Positions 11,026 through 18,159 of a stretch of 35,662 bases of DNA are shown here, one piece after another. The stretch is from Elusimicrobia bacterium RIFOXYA2_FULL_50_26 (GTDB taxonomy: Bacteria > Elusimicrobiota > Endomicrobiia > Endomicrobiales > XYA2-FULL-47-53): contig MGVF01000098.1 in the NCBI GenBank assembly GCA_001800355.1, positions 1 through 35,662 on the forward strand, given 5' to 3'. A model generated the notes under the pieces. It was given only the letters and a program-made list of their open reading frames with translations. It ran no database searches and was not told the origin of the DNA. A program made the translations under genes and the position numbers. Each line of letters starts with the position of its first letter. Within the stretch, counting starts at the first letter, position 1.

Positions 11026-11268
11026 ATGAAATGCCCGAAATGTCAGATTGATAACAAGGAAGGAATAAAGTTCTGCCGCAAATGCGGGACGGACATGACA
11101 CCCGCGCCATTATGGAAGCCTTCCTGGAAATGGCACGCGCAAACGCTGCTTGTCATTTACGCATCGCTCATCGTATTGTTTTTTGCGCTTAACCACGTCC
11201 TGAAACCATACTTGCGCCAGATTCCGAAGGACATCACCCCGTGGCTGAAAGAGATGCCGAAACAATGA
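11026..11268 (+). CDS. Small zinc-ribbon, single-pass membrane protein
   Basis: This 80-residue protein has an N-terminal zinc ribbon with two Cys pairs (CPKC near residue 3 and CRKCG near residue 17). One hydrophobic segment follows (LLVIYASLIVLFFALNHVL, about residues 40-58) and then a short polar tail. It probably anchors a small metal-binding domain to the membrane. I do not recognise a specific function. GGAG seven to eight bases upstream supports the ATG at 11026 over a TTG at 11014. Its stop overlaps the kdsC ATG (ATGA), so it is cotranslated with Kdo synthesis genes. Confidence 0.7.
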   Translation: MKCPKCQIDNKEGIKFCRKCGTDMTPAPLWKPSWKWHAQTLLVIYASLIVLFFALNHVLKPYLRQIPKDITPWLKEMPKQ

Positions 11269-11795
11269 AAAAAACTATTATAAGCAAAGCGAAAAAAGTC
11301 AGGTTGATTGCGACCGACGTTGACGGTGTTCTCACCGACGGCAGCATAATTATCCGGGAATCCGGCGAGGAAGTAAAAACATGGAACGTGAAGGACGGGC
11401 TTGGGCTTTACCTTGCCAAACGCTCCGGCGACGGAATAAAATTTGCATGGATCACGGGGCGCAAGTCGCGCCAGGTAAAAGAGCGGGCAAAGGACATGGG
11501 CATTGACATCCTGGTGCAGGACTGCATGAAAAAAAGGGATGCGATGGAAACTATCATAAAAAAACTTAAAATTACGCCGGAAGAAGTTATCTACATCGGC
11601 GATGACCTTGTTGACATACCGGTTTTCCGCTACGTGGGGCTGTCGGCCTGTCCGAAAGACGCGCCCATGGAAGTCAAACGCGAAGCCACGTTCATAGCCT
11701 CATGCGAAGGCGGCAAAGGCATCCTGCGCGAAGTGGTGGAACTGGTGTTAAAATCCCGCGGCCTATGGGAAAAAGCGACTCGTGGATACATTTAA
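11265..11795 (+). CDS. kdsC: 3-deoxy-D-manno-octulosonate 8-phosphate phosphatase
   Basis: KdsC dephosphorylates Kdo 8-phosphate, the step between KdsA and KdsB. The 176-residue HAD enzyme has the nucleophile motif ATDVDGVLTDG with Asp18 and Asp20, WITGRKS as motif II, and YIGDDLVDIPV as the final acidic motif. The lack of a cap domain and the short length fit KdsC. The ATG at 11265 overlaps the upstream stop. The stop TAA at 11793-11795 overlaps the target duplication of the next palindromic element. Confidence 0.93.
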   Translation: MKKTIISKAKKVRLIATDVDGVLTDGSIIIRESGEEVKTWNVKDGLGLYLAKRSGDGIKFAWITGRKSRQVKERAKDMGIDILVQDCMKKRDAMETIIKKLKITPEEVIYIGDDLVDIPVFRYVGLSACPKDAPMEVKREATFIASCEGGKGILREVVELVLKSRGLWEKATRGYI

Positions 11796-12831
11796 TTTAA
11801 GGTGTCTCTTTAGCAGTTTGAGGTCATTGCGAGCGCAGCGAAGCAATCTCGACGTTGCTTCTGATGAAAAACGAGATTGCCGCGCCCTTCGGGCTCGCAA
11901 TGACGACAACAACTTCAAAACGCTAAAGAGACACAATTTAAGAAAAGTATTGCGCAGAGGTTACTATCTCCTTGCCGCATTGCTGTCGAAATTTATATTG
12001 CTGATACCGTTGAGGATAGCGGTAACGGCCGGGGGGCTTCTGGGGTTGGCGGCATACTATGTTACCGGTGCCTCGCGCCGGCGCGCAATACTAAACCTTT
12101 CCGCGGCATTTCCAGGGAAAAACGAGGTTGAAATTCGCGCAATGGCGCGCTCGGTTTTCTTAAACCAGGGAAAAAATTTATTCGAATTGTTTTCGTTTCC
12201 CAAACTAAGCAATGATAAAATGCTTTCGTTGTGCAGGATTTCAAACCGCGAAATCATGACGGAAGCGTTTAAGAAAGGCAAGGGCGTTCTGATAGCAAGC
12301 GCGCATTGCGCCAACTGGGAAATGATGGGCGCGACGCTTTCGCTGTCCGGTTTTCCGATAAACGTCATCGCGCGGCGCATTTATATAGAAGAATTGAACA
12401 ATATGCTGGTGAACCTGCGCCTCTCAAAGGGCGTCCGCGTCATTTTGCGTTCAGGCAAAGAATCGGCGCGGGAAATACTGCGCAGCCTGCGCCATAACGA
12501 GGCCATCGGCATTCTCATAGACCAGGACACCGCCGTGCCGGGAGTGTTCGTTGATTTCTTCGGAAAAAAAGCATGGACGCCGTCGGGACTCGCCACGCTT
12601 GCCATGCGCACCGGCGCAAGCGTGGTGCTTGCGCTCGACGTGCGCCTTCCGGATGACAGCCACGAAGTTGTTTTGTCCGGCCCTTTCGATTTTGAGCGCA
12701 CGGGAAATGACGAAGCCGACATAGCCAGACACGTACAACTTATTACACAAAAAATCGAGGATCACATCCGCGTTTATCCCGGCCAGTGGGTATGGATGCA
12801 CGACCGCTGGAAAACCAGAGAAAATGAATAA
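11782..12831 (+). CDS. lpxL: Lipid A acyltransferase (LpxL/HtrB family) with an in-frame repeat insertion
   Basis: The 349-residue protein is a lysophospholipid acyltransferase-type enzyme that adds a secondary acyl chain to Kdo-lipid A at the inner membrane. It has the HX4E catalytic motif HCANWE at residues 175-180, a hydrophobic anchor after the insertion (about residues 62-90) and the conserved IGILIDQD stretch. The GTG at 11782 overlaps kdsC by 14 bases and has GGGA about 11 bases upstream. A 133-bp palindromic element with an 8-bp target duplication adds 47 codons after residue 7. Deleting it gives MDTFNLR joined to KVLRRGYYLL in one frame. A TTG at 11950 after the element is a possible alternative start. 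Whether it is LpxL or LpxM cannot be settled. Confidence 0.87.
   Translation: MDTFNLRCLFSSLRSLRAQRSNLDVASDEKRDCRALRARNDDNNFKTLKRHNLRKVLRRGYYLLAALLSKFILLIPLRIAVTAGGLLGLAAYYVTGASRRRAILNLSAAFPGKNEVEIRAMARSVFLNQGKNLFELFSFPKLSNDKMLSLCRISNREIMTEAFKKGKGVLIASAHCANWEMMGATLSLSGFPINVIARRIYIEELNNMLVNLRLSKGVRVILRSGKESAREILRSLRHNEAIGILIDQDTAVPGVFVDFFGKKAWTPSGLATLAMRTGASVVLALDVRLPDDSHEVVLSGPFDFERTGNDEADIARHVQLITQKIEDHIRVYPGQWVWMHDRWKTRENE
11794..11942 (+). mobile_element. Palindromic TIR element, intact, in frame in lpxL
   Basis: The element at 11802-11934 is 133 bp with perfect 13-bp inverted ends. Perfect 8-bp direct repeats AATTTAAG flank it at 11794-11801 and 11935-11942. Insertion plus duplication is 141 bp, exactly 47 codons. 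Of the three frames in this orientation only one lacks a stop, and that is the frame used by LpxL. The TSD-coded residues NLR appear on both sides of the inserted peptide. The left duplication also overlaps the kdsC stop. Confidence 0.95.
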
Positions 12832-13360
12832 CTTAACGTTAAACCTAATCCTATTGCTATCCGCGCTGTTTTTTACCTCGTGTGCCAAGAGGGAAGAAAT
12901 TACTAACGATAACCCGGCCGTTCCTGAGCAGGCCATTGAGCAATTTACGGTTATGGAAACGCGCCACGGCAAGCCAAGCTGGACGCTTGACGCGGCCTCA
13001 GCCCAGATCATCGAAACTGAAAAAATCGCCATCGTCCAGTCTCCGAAAATCATGTTTTACCAGGAAGGCAAATACGTTTCGACCCTGGTTGCCGAGCGTG
13101 GCAGGATAAACACCGAAACATACGACATATGGGGCGAAGAAAAATGTATAGTAACAACCGCAAAAGGCGAGAGGCTTGAAACGAGAAATCTTCATTACCG
13201 CTCCGATATACGAAAAATTATTACGGACGAAAAGGTAAAACTGGTGCGGCCGCAGGAGATAATTTACGGCCAGGGCATGGAAGCGACGCCTGATCTTGAA
13301 AGCATTATTATAAAGAAGCAGCGGGTAGAACTAAAGGAAGGCGATGAAGTTAAAAAATAG
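12824..13360 (+). CDS. lptC: LPS export protein LptC-like
   Basis: LptC links the inner-membrane LptBFG transporter to the periplasmic LptA bridge. The 178-residue protein has an N-terminal hydrophobic helix (residues 7-19). An OstA/LptC-type beta-jelly-roll body follows, with the MFYQEGKYVSTLVAERG and TYDIWGEEKCIVTT segments. The hydrophobic helix ends in FFTSCAKRE, which resembles a lipobox with Cys20, whereas the E. coli protein keeps an uncleaved anchor. The gene overlaps the end of lpxL by eight bases and lptA by 17 bases. Its stop TAG at 13358-13360 lies in the target duplication of the next element. Confidence 0.82.
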   Translation: MNNLTLNLILLLSALFFTSCAKREEITNDNPAVPEQAIEQFTVMETRHGKPSWTLDAASAQIIETEKIAIVQSPKIMFYQEGKYVSTLVAERGRINTETYDIWGEEKCIVTTAKGERLETRNLHYRSDIRKIITDEKVKLVRPQEIIYGQGMEATPDLESIIIKKQRVELKEGDEVKK

Positions 13361-14147
13361 GTGTCTCTTTAGCAGTTTGAGGTCATTGCGAGCGCAGCGA
13401 AGCAATCTCGACGTTGCTTCTGACGAAAAGCGAGATTGCCGCGCCCTTCGGGCTCGCAATGACGACGAGAACCTCGGAATGCTAAAGAAACACAAAAATA
13501 TACTGATATTGCTGCCGGCGGTTTTTTTTGTTTGCGCTGCCGCCACTGTGCGACAGCCTAAAGCCGTTATAACTGGCGACGAGATGGAGATAATTAAAAA
13601 CGGATCGGCTGTCATTTTCAATGGAAACGCGATGGTAAAACGCGGCGACAGCTCTTTGAAGGCCGAAAGAATAGTGCATGACAAGGCAAACAATACCGTT
13701 GAAGCTACGGGTAACATAATCTTCGACACGGTTACCGAAAAAAACGAGCCGCTTCATGCCACGGGGCAAAAAGCCAGGTACTCCGTTACGCTTGGCGAGG
13801 GCGAATTAAGCCAGGGCAGGCCGCACGTTACCTGGCACGTGAGGGAATCAACGACGCCCGTGCAGATATTCGCCGATGTAATACGCTTCGACAAGCAACG
13901 CGAGGAAATAACCGGCGAAGGCGGCGTAGAGGTAATATCTTCGTCCGCATGCGCCTACGCGCCCCGCGTCATGTTCATGCAGCGCAGCAATGAAGCATTT
14001 CTTACCGGCTCCCCTCAGCCAAAGATAGTTTACCACAGCAGCAACAGGGGTGAATACAGCGCAGACTCCATAACGATATTCATGAAAGATCATTCTGCGG
14101 AACTGAAAGGGAACGTTCACGGGATATTATATGATTTTAAAAAGTAA
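13344..14147 (+). CDS. lptA: LPS transport protein LptA with an in-frame repeat insertion
   Basis: LptA forms the periplasmic bridge that carries LPS to the outer membrane. The 267-residue product has an OstA-type domain from about residue 70, with [19 protein letters not shown] and [19 protein letters not shown]. The ATG at 13344 sits in lptC behind a strong AAGGAAGG. A palindromic element at 13361-13493 then adds 47 codons after MKLKNR. Without it the signal peptide would read MKLKNR plus [14 protein letters not shown]. In the present sequence an in-frame ATG at 13479, created within the element's right end, would give [17 protein letters not shown], also a good signal peptide (222-residue product). 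Either start may be used. Confidence 0.88.
   Translation: MKLKNRCLFSSLRSLRAQRSNLDVASDEKRDCRALRARNDDENLGMLKKHKNILILLPAVFFVCAAATVRQPKAVITGDEMEIIKNGSAVIFNGNAMVKRGDSSLKAERIVHDKANNTVEATGNIIFDTVTEKNEPLHATGQKARYSVTLGEGELSQGRPHVTWHVRESTTPVQIFADVIRFDKQREEITGEGGVEVISSSACAYAPRVMFMQRSNEAFLTGSPQPKIVYHSSNRGEYSADSITIFMKDHSAELKGNVHGILYDFKK
13353..13501 (+). mobile_element. Palindromic TIR element, in frame in lptA
   Basis: The element at 13361-13493 is 133 bp. Its left end is perfect (GTGTCTCTTTAGC) and its right end GCTAAAGAAACAC has one change. Flanking 8-mers AAAAATAG (13353-13360) and AAAAATAT (13494-13501) match in seven of eight positions. Insertion plus duplication is 141 bp and keeps the LptA frame open. 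By eye there are about nine differences from the lpxL copy, several in the right arm, one of which creates the ATG at 13479. Confidence 0.9.
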
Positions 14148-14850
14148 CGGCCTGCAAAAAATGTACCGCAAAAGGGCGGTCGTCAACGGCATAAGCATCG
14201 AGGTGCGCCAGGGCGAGATTGTCGGACTTCTCGGGCCCAACGGCGCAGGGAAAACAACCACGTTCTACATGACGGTGGGGCTTATCTCTCCCGACGGCGG
14301 GCAGGTGCTTATTGATGATACTGACGTTACAACCATGCCAATGTACCAGCGTGCGCGCATGGGTGTAGGCTACCTGCCGCAGGAACCTTCAATTTTCAGG
14401 CGGATGACGGTAGAGGAAAACCTCCAGGCAATACTTGAAACCCTGCCGATTTCAAAGCAGGAACGCAAGGCAAAGGCCGAGACGCTGTTGTCCGACCTCG
14501 GGCTTTCGCACCTGCGGGGACAGCTTGCCGTAACACTTTCCGGCGGCGAAAAAAGGCGCTGCGAGATAGCGCGCGCCCTTGTTACCGATCCAAAGTTCCT
14601 GCTCCTGGATGAACCGTTTGTAGGCATTGATCCTATAACGGTTGCCGATATCCAGCAGATTATTGCCCGCCTGAAGGCACGCGGGCTGGGAATACTTATA
14701 ACGGATCATAATGTGCGTGAAACCCTGCAAATAATTGACCGCGCATACATCATACATGAAGGCAAAATACTGCTTGAAGGCAACGCAAGCGACCTGCTGG
14801 AAAGCGCCGAGGCGCGCCGTGTATACCTTGGCGAAAACTTCAAAATGTAA
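14131..14850 (+). CDS. lptB: LPS export ABC transporter ATPase LptB
   Basis: LptB powers extraction of LPS from the inner membrane with LptF and LptG, which are not in this window. The 239-residue ATPase has Walker A GPNGAGKT at residues 35-42, the signature LSGGEKRR, Walker [12 protein letters not shown] and the switch histidine in ILITDHNV. These sequences are typical of LptB rather than a general branched-chain amino acid ATPase. The start overlaps lptA by 17 bases. The last base of the stop (14850) begins the target duplication of the next palindromic element. Confidence 0.95.
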   Translation: MILKSNGLQKMYRKRAVVNGISIEVRQGEIVGLLGPNGAGKTTTFYMTVGLISPDGGQVLIDDTDVTTMPMYQRARMGVGYLPQEPSIFRRMTVEENLQAILETLPISKQERKAKAETLLSDLGLSHLRGQLAVTLSGGEKRRCEIARALVTDPKFLLLDEPFVGIDPITVADIQQIIARLKARGLGILITDHNVRETLQIIDRAYIIHEGKILLEGNASDLLESAEARRVYLGENFKM

Positions 14851-15049
14851 AAATTTGATATCTTTTTAGCATTTTGAAGCAACATGCTGTCATTGCGAGG
14901 AACGAAGTGACGAAGCAATCTCGTCTTTATCATCGTCAAACAACAAGATTGCTTCGCTTCGCTCGCAATGACATTCCTTATAAGATATAAATTTTCAGGT
15001 GAATTGATCTCGACGACAACTTCTGAATGCTAAAGAGACACAAAATTTG
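14850..15049 (+). mobile_element. Palindromic TIR element, expanded composite copy
   Basis: The element at 14858-15041 is 184 bp, about 50 bp longer than the others. It has a degraded left end ATATCTTTTTAGC and a perfect right end GCTAAAGAGACAC. Perfect 8-bp direct repeats AAAATTTG flank it at 14850-14857 and 15042-15049. The interior carries a different GTCATTGCGAGG core palindrome (14888-14973) resembling that at 109-187, followed by about 40 bases with no counterpart in the other copies. It fills most of the lptB-hpf gap. Confidence 0.88.
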
Positions 15050-15075
15050 ATAATTTGTTCATAATTTGATATATT
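15047..15075 (+). promoter_or_regulatory. Candidate sigma-70-type promoter for hpf
   Basis: TTGATA at 15047-15052 and TATATT at 15070-15075 are separated by 17 bases. Each matches the consensus hexamers in five of six positions. Transcription would start near 15082, about 40 bases before the hpf ATG. The -35 box overlaps the right target duplication of the neighbouring palindromic element. Sigma consensus in this lineage is assumed. Confidence 0.42.
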
Positions 15076-15121
15076 TCTGATTAACCTGTCTGACTCTTCA
15101 ACACTAATGGAGGATAGATAC

Positions 15122-15676
15122 ATGCAAGTAAATATCACCGCAAGACATCTGGAACTTACCCCTGCGCTGGCAAACTATGTTTATAAAAAGATTGAAAAAT
15201 GCGAGCATTTTTCTGATCACCTTGTATGGGCGCAGGTTATTTTATCCGTGGAAAAGTACCGGCAGGTGGCTGAACTCGTTATTCATGCAAGCAAAATAAC
15301 ATTCCGTTCCAAGGAAGAGTCAACCGACATGTACGCCGCGATTGACCTTGCCGTTGATAAAATGGACAAGCAGTTGCGAAAACACAAGGAAATAGTAAAG
15401 ACAAACAGGAAATCAAAAAGCGCCGCTTCTTCCCGAAAACGCCTCAAATCATCCACACAACCCGCAACGTTCACCGAGCCTGAAACAGGCAGACATCTTA
15501 TAAGCGAAGTAAAACGTTTTAGCATAAAGCCGTCTTCCGTAGATGAAGCCATTGACGAAATGGAACTGCTGGGACATAGTTTCTTCATGTTTCTTAATGC
15601 GGAAACGTCACAGTTAAATGTCGTGTATAAACGCGATAACGGTTCCCTCGGGCTTATTGAACCGGAGATGGAATAA
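15122..15676 (+). CDS. hpf: Ribosome hibernation promoting factor, long form
   Basis: HPF binds the 30S decoding centre in stationary phase. The long form also dimerises 70S ribosomes into 100S particles. The 184-residue protein has an N-terminal S30AE domain (MQVNITARHLELTPAL onward, residues 1-95). A charged linker follows, and then a C-terminal dimerisation domain with RFSIKPSSVDEAIDEMELLG and FFMFLNAETSQLNVVYKR. The ATG at 15122 is preceded by GGAGG seven bases upstream, better placed than the ATG at 15107. The usual rpoN gene between lptB and hpf is absent. Confidence 0.93.
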   Translation: MQVNITARHLELTPALANYVYKKIEKCEHFSDHLVWAQVILSVEKYRQVAELVIHASKITFRSKEESTDMYAAIDLAVDKMDKQLRKHKEIVKTNRKSKSAASSRKRLKSSTQPATFTEPETGRHLISEVKRFSIKPSSVDEAIDEMELLGHSFFMFLNAETSQLNVVYKRDNGSLGLIEPEME

Positions 15677-15684
15677 CGTATTGT

Positions 15685-15706
15685 GTCCGGCCGGCAAGCG
15701 GCGGAC
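15685..15706 (+). promoter_or_regulatory. Small GC hairpin before the ptsN ribosome site
   Basis: GTCCG at 15685-15689 pairs with CGGAC at 15702-15706, with three further GC pairs inside after a one-base bulge. It lies directly upstream of the GAGGGAG ribosome site for ptsN. No U-tract follows, so a terminator is unlikely. An effect on ptsN translation or mRNA processing is conjecture. Confidence 0.35.
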
Positions 15707-15720
15707 GAGGGAGAAAACGG

Positions 15721-16179
15721 ATGAAAATTATGGATTTTCTTTGTCCTGAGACCATAACTATAGACCTGAAGGCACAGGACAAAAAATCGGCCATAAACGA
15801 ACTGGCCGAAATGCTTCACAAAACAAAAAAAACCAAAAAGGTCGCCGAGGTTGTGGAAGCTGTTCTTGAGCGCGAAAAACTGGGGTCAACCGGCATAGGC
15901 CAGGGCGTAGCCATACCTCACGGCAAAACCAACGCCGTCTCCGAGCAGATCGGCGTACTCGGTATATCCCAAAAAGGCGTTGATTTTCATTCGCTTGACG
16001 GTGAACCGGTATACCTTATATTCCTTCTTGTAGGCCCCACCGAGATCGCCGGCCAGCATTTAAAAGCGCTGGCAAGGATCTCACGGTTGTTCAAAGACAA
16101 ATTCTTCCGACAGGCGCTCCGCGACGCCAAATCCACCGAGGAAATAGTAAAAATCATTCAGCAGGAAGATGCGTATTAG
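15721..16179 (+). CDS. ptsN: PTS EIIA, fructose/nitrogen (PtsN) type
   Basis: The 152-residue protein is a PTS EIIA domain of the fructose/Ntr class that accepts phosphate on His67 in GVAIPHGKT. PtsN proteins regulate rather than transport. They sense phosphoenolpyruvate and glutamine flux in proteobacteria and control potassium and envelope functions. No EIIB or EIIC of the fructose class is nearby. The ATG at 15721 follows a GAGGGAG site. Position next to hpf and hprK fits the conserved regulatory cluster of Gram-negative bacteria. Confidence 0.9.
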   Translation: MKIMDFLCPETITIDLKAQDKKSAINELAEMLHKTKKTKKVAEVVEAVLEREKLGSTGIGQGVAIPHGKTNAVSEQIGVLGISQKGVDFHSLDGEPVYLIFLLVGPTEIAGQHLKALARISRLFKDKFFRQALRDAKSTEEIVKIIQQEDAY

Positions 16180-16197
16180 CGTGTTATCTCGCCTTAT

Positions 16198-17133
16198 ATG
16201 CCAGAAATAACCGTAGGAACATTTTTACAGGAAAAAAGTGAAGATTTAAAGCTGGAGCTTATCACCGGCGTTGAGGGGTTGCCGCGCCTTATTAAAGTAT
16301 CGGAAATTAACCGGCCAGGCCTTGCTTTTACCGGATACATGGAACATTTTCCGGCCGAGCGTATCCAGATAATAGGGCTTTCAGAATACTCGTATTTAAG
16401 CTCGCTTGCCCCGGAAATACTTACCGAAACGCTTGAAAGAATTCTGTCCTATCCGTCGCTCCCCTGCGTGATACTTGCACGCGAATTCGATCCGCTGCCG
16501 GAAATGCTGCGGCTTCACCAGAAATTTAAAATACCGCTGCTGCGCACGGGGATGAAACCTTCGCCTCTCGCCGGAGAGCTGATCTTTTACCTTGAAGACA
16601 AGATGGCCGCATCGACGTCCCTGCACGGAGTGCTGGTAAGCGTATACGGGCTGGGGGTTCTTCTTATAGGAAACGCCGGCATAGGAAAATCCGAGTGCGC
16701 GATGGAGCTGGTAAAGCGCGGGCACATGCTGGTAGCCGACGACGTGGTTGAGGTGCGCCAGCGTTCCGGCGGCATTCTTATCGGCCAGGGCGAGGAGATA
16801 GTCCGCCATCATATGGAAGTGCGCGGCCTTGGTATTATAGACGTTCGCAGCCTGTTCGGCATAGGATTCATACTTGACCAGTCGAAGATCGAGCTTGTTA
16901 TCCGACTTGAAGACTGGGACGCCAACCGCGAATACGAGAGGGTGGGGTTGGAAGAGCATTATACCACTATCCTCGACGTTAAGGTTCCTGAAGTAATTTT
17001 GCCGGTGCGCCCGGGAAGAAACCTGGCCGTTCTCGTTGAGATTGCAAGCCTCAACCAGCGCCTGAAAAACCGCGGCCACTACACGGCGCAACAGCTAAAC
17101 CAGCGCCTTATACAAATAATGTCGCAAAGATAA
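16198..17133 (+). CDS. hprK: HPr kinase/phosphorylase
   Basis: HprK phosphorylates or dephosphorylates Ser46 of HPr in response to metabolic state. The 311-residue protein has an N-terminal regulatory domain (residues 1-130). Catalytic features follow: His143 in TSLHGVLV, Walker A GNAGIGKS at residues 158-165, the acidic pair Asp181/Asp182, and the HprK signature VRGLGIIDVRSLFG. Length is normal. No Shine-Dalgarno is obvious before the ATG at 16198. The target HPr, with the serine preserved, is encoded at 23574. The stop TAA lies within the target duplication of the next element. Confidence 0.95.
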   Translation: MPEITVGTFLQEKSEDLKLELITGVEGLPRLIKVSEINRPGLAFTGYMEHFPAERIQIIGLSEYSYLSSLAPEILTETLERILSYPSLPCVILAREFDPLPEMLRLHQKFKIPLLRTGMKPSPLAGELIFYLEDKMAASTSLHGVLVSVYGLGVLLIGNAGIGKSECAMELVKRGHMLVADDVVEVRQRSGGILIGQGEEIVRHHMEVRGLGIIDVRSLFGIGFILDQSKIELVIRLEDWDANREYERVGLEEHYTTILDVKVPEVILPVRPGRNLAVLVEIASLNQRLKNRGHYTAQQLNQRLIQIMSQR

Positions 17134-17267
17134 ATCGCAGTTTGAGGTCATTGCGAGCGAGAGCGAAGCAATCTCGGCGTTGCTTCTGATGAAAAGCGAG
17201 ATTGCCGCGCCCTTTGGTCTCGCAATGACGACGACAACTTCAAAATGCTAAAGAGGCACGATAAATC
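17129..17267 (+). mobile_element. Palindromic TIR element, left-truncated, after hprK
   Basis: The element at 17137-17259 is 123 bp. Perfect 8-bp direct repeats GATAAATC flank it at 17129-17136 and 17260-17267. The right end is GCTAAAGAGGCAC (one change). The left begins at GCAGTTTGAGG, so the first 11 consensus bases are missing right at the duplication boundary. The left duplication contains the hprK stop. This occupies the gap before rapZ. Confidence 0.9.
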
Positions 17268-17288
17268 TGATTAACGGGGAATTATTAT

Positions 17289-18155
17289 ATGCAGTTTTAC
17301 ATTGTTACAGGGTTATCGGGGGCGGGCAAAAGCCAGGCGTTGAAAATCCTGGAGGATATGGGTTTTTTCTGCGTGGACAATCTCCCCGTTGCGCTGGTGC
17401 CGCGTTTTGCCGACCTTTGCAGGGCGCAAGGCGCCAAATTTTCGCGCGTTGCGCTGGGCATAGATATTCGCGCCGGCAAACCATCCCTGGATTCACTCGA
17501 CGGCGTTCTTTCTGAAATCAAAAAAAAGGGAATAAAATACCGTATAATTTTTTTCACGGCCAACGACTCGACACTGTTGCAGCGTTATTCCGAAACCCGC
17601 CGCCGTCACCCGCTGGGACGACGCATAGTGGACGGAATTCACAAAGAAAGAAAGTTGATGGAAAAGGTGCTTTCCATTGCAGACCAGGTTATAGACACGT
17701 CGCACCTTACACTGGCGGAATTAAAGGAAATACTTGCGCGTGTAATGGGAATATCATACATACGCAAGATAATGATCTCCACGCTTTCATTCGGATATAA
17801 ATACGGCATTCCCACGGACGCGGATCTTGTCATAGACGTCCGCTTCCTGCCAAACCCGAACTATGTTCCGTCCTTGCGCTCTAAAACAGGGCAGGACGTG
17901 GCGGTAAAAAAATACGTGCAGCGGCAGAAACCGGCCAGGGAGTTTTTTCGCCGTTTCCTGGATCTGATAAATTTCCTTATTCCCCGTTACGTGCGCGAAG
18001 GAAAAAGTTACCTGACTATCGCCGTCGGATGCACCGGCGGACGCCACCGTTCCGTCGTCGTGGCGGAACATATCGCCCAGTTCCTCAGGAAAAGCCGGTA
18101 CCCGGTTAAGATTTACCACCGTGATATCGAGCGGGGCGTGGAAGCGTACCGCTGA
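17289..18155 (+). CDS. rapZ: RapZ/YvcJ-type nucleotide-binding protein
   Basis: The 288-residue protein has Walker A GLSGAGKS at residues 8-15, the FFCVDNLP motif near residue 27 and a C-terminal domain with VGCTGGRHRSVVVAE. RapZ in enterobacteria is an RNase adapter controlling glucosamine-6-phosphate synthase, and YvcJ is its Gram-positive counterpart. The family link is strong, but the RNA target here is unknown. Glucosamine supply feeds lipid A and peptidoglycan, which fits the LPS genes upstream. A GGGGAA site lies before the ATG at 17289. Confidence 0.93.
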   Translation: MQFYIVTGLSGAGKSQALKILEDMGFFCVDNLPVALVPRFADLCRAQGAKFSRVALGIDIRAGKPSLDSLDGVLSEIKKKGIKYRIIFFTANDSTLLQRYSETRRRHPLGRRIVDGIHKERKLMEKVLSIADQVIDTSHLTLAELKEILARVMGISYIRKIMISTLSFGYKYGIPTDADLVIDVRFLPNPNYVPSLRSKTGQDVAVKKYVQRQKPAREFFRRFLDLINFLIPRYVREGKSYLTIAVGCTGGRHRSVVVAEHIAQFLRKSRYPVKIYHRDIERGVEAYR

Positions 18156-18159
18156 AATC

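Noticed and set aside
11014-11268. TTG at 11014 as start of the zinc-ribbon protein
   Set aside because: The ribosome site GGAG at 11016-11019 lies after it and is well placed for the ATG at 11026.
15685-15706. Hairpin as a rho-independent terminator after hpf
   Set aside because: No run of T follows the stem. The next sequence is the ptsN ribosome site.
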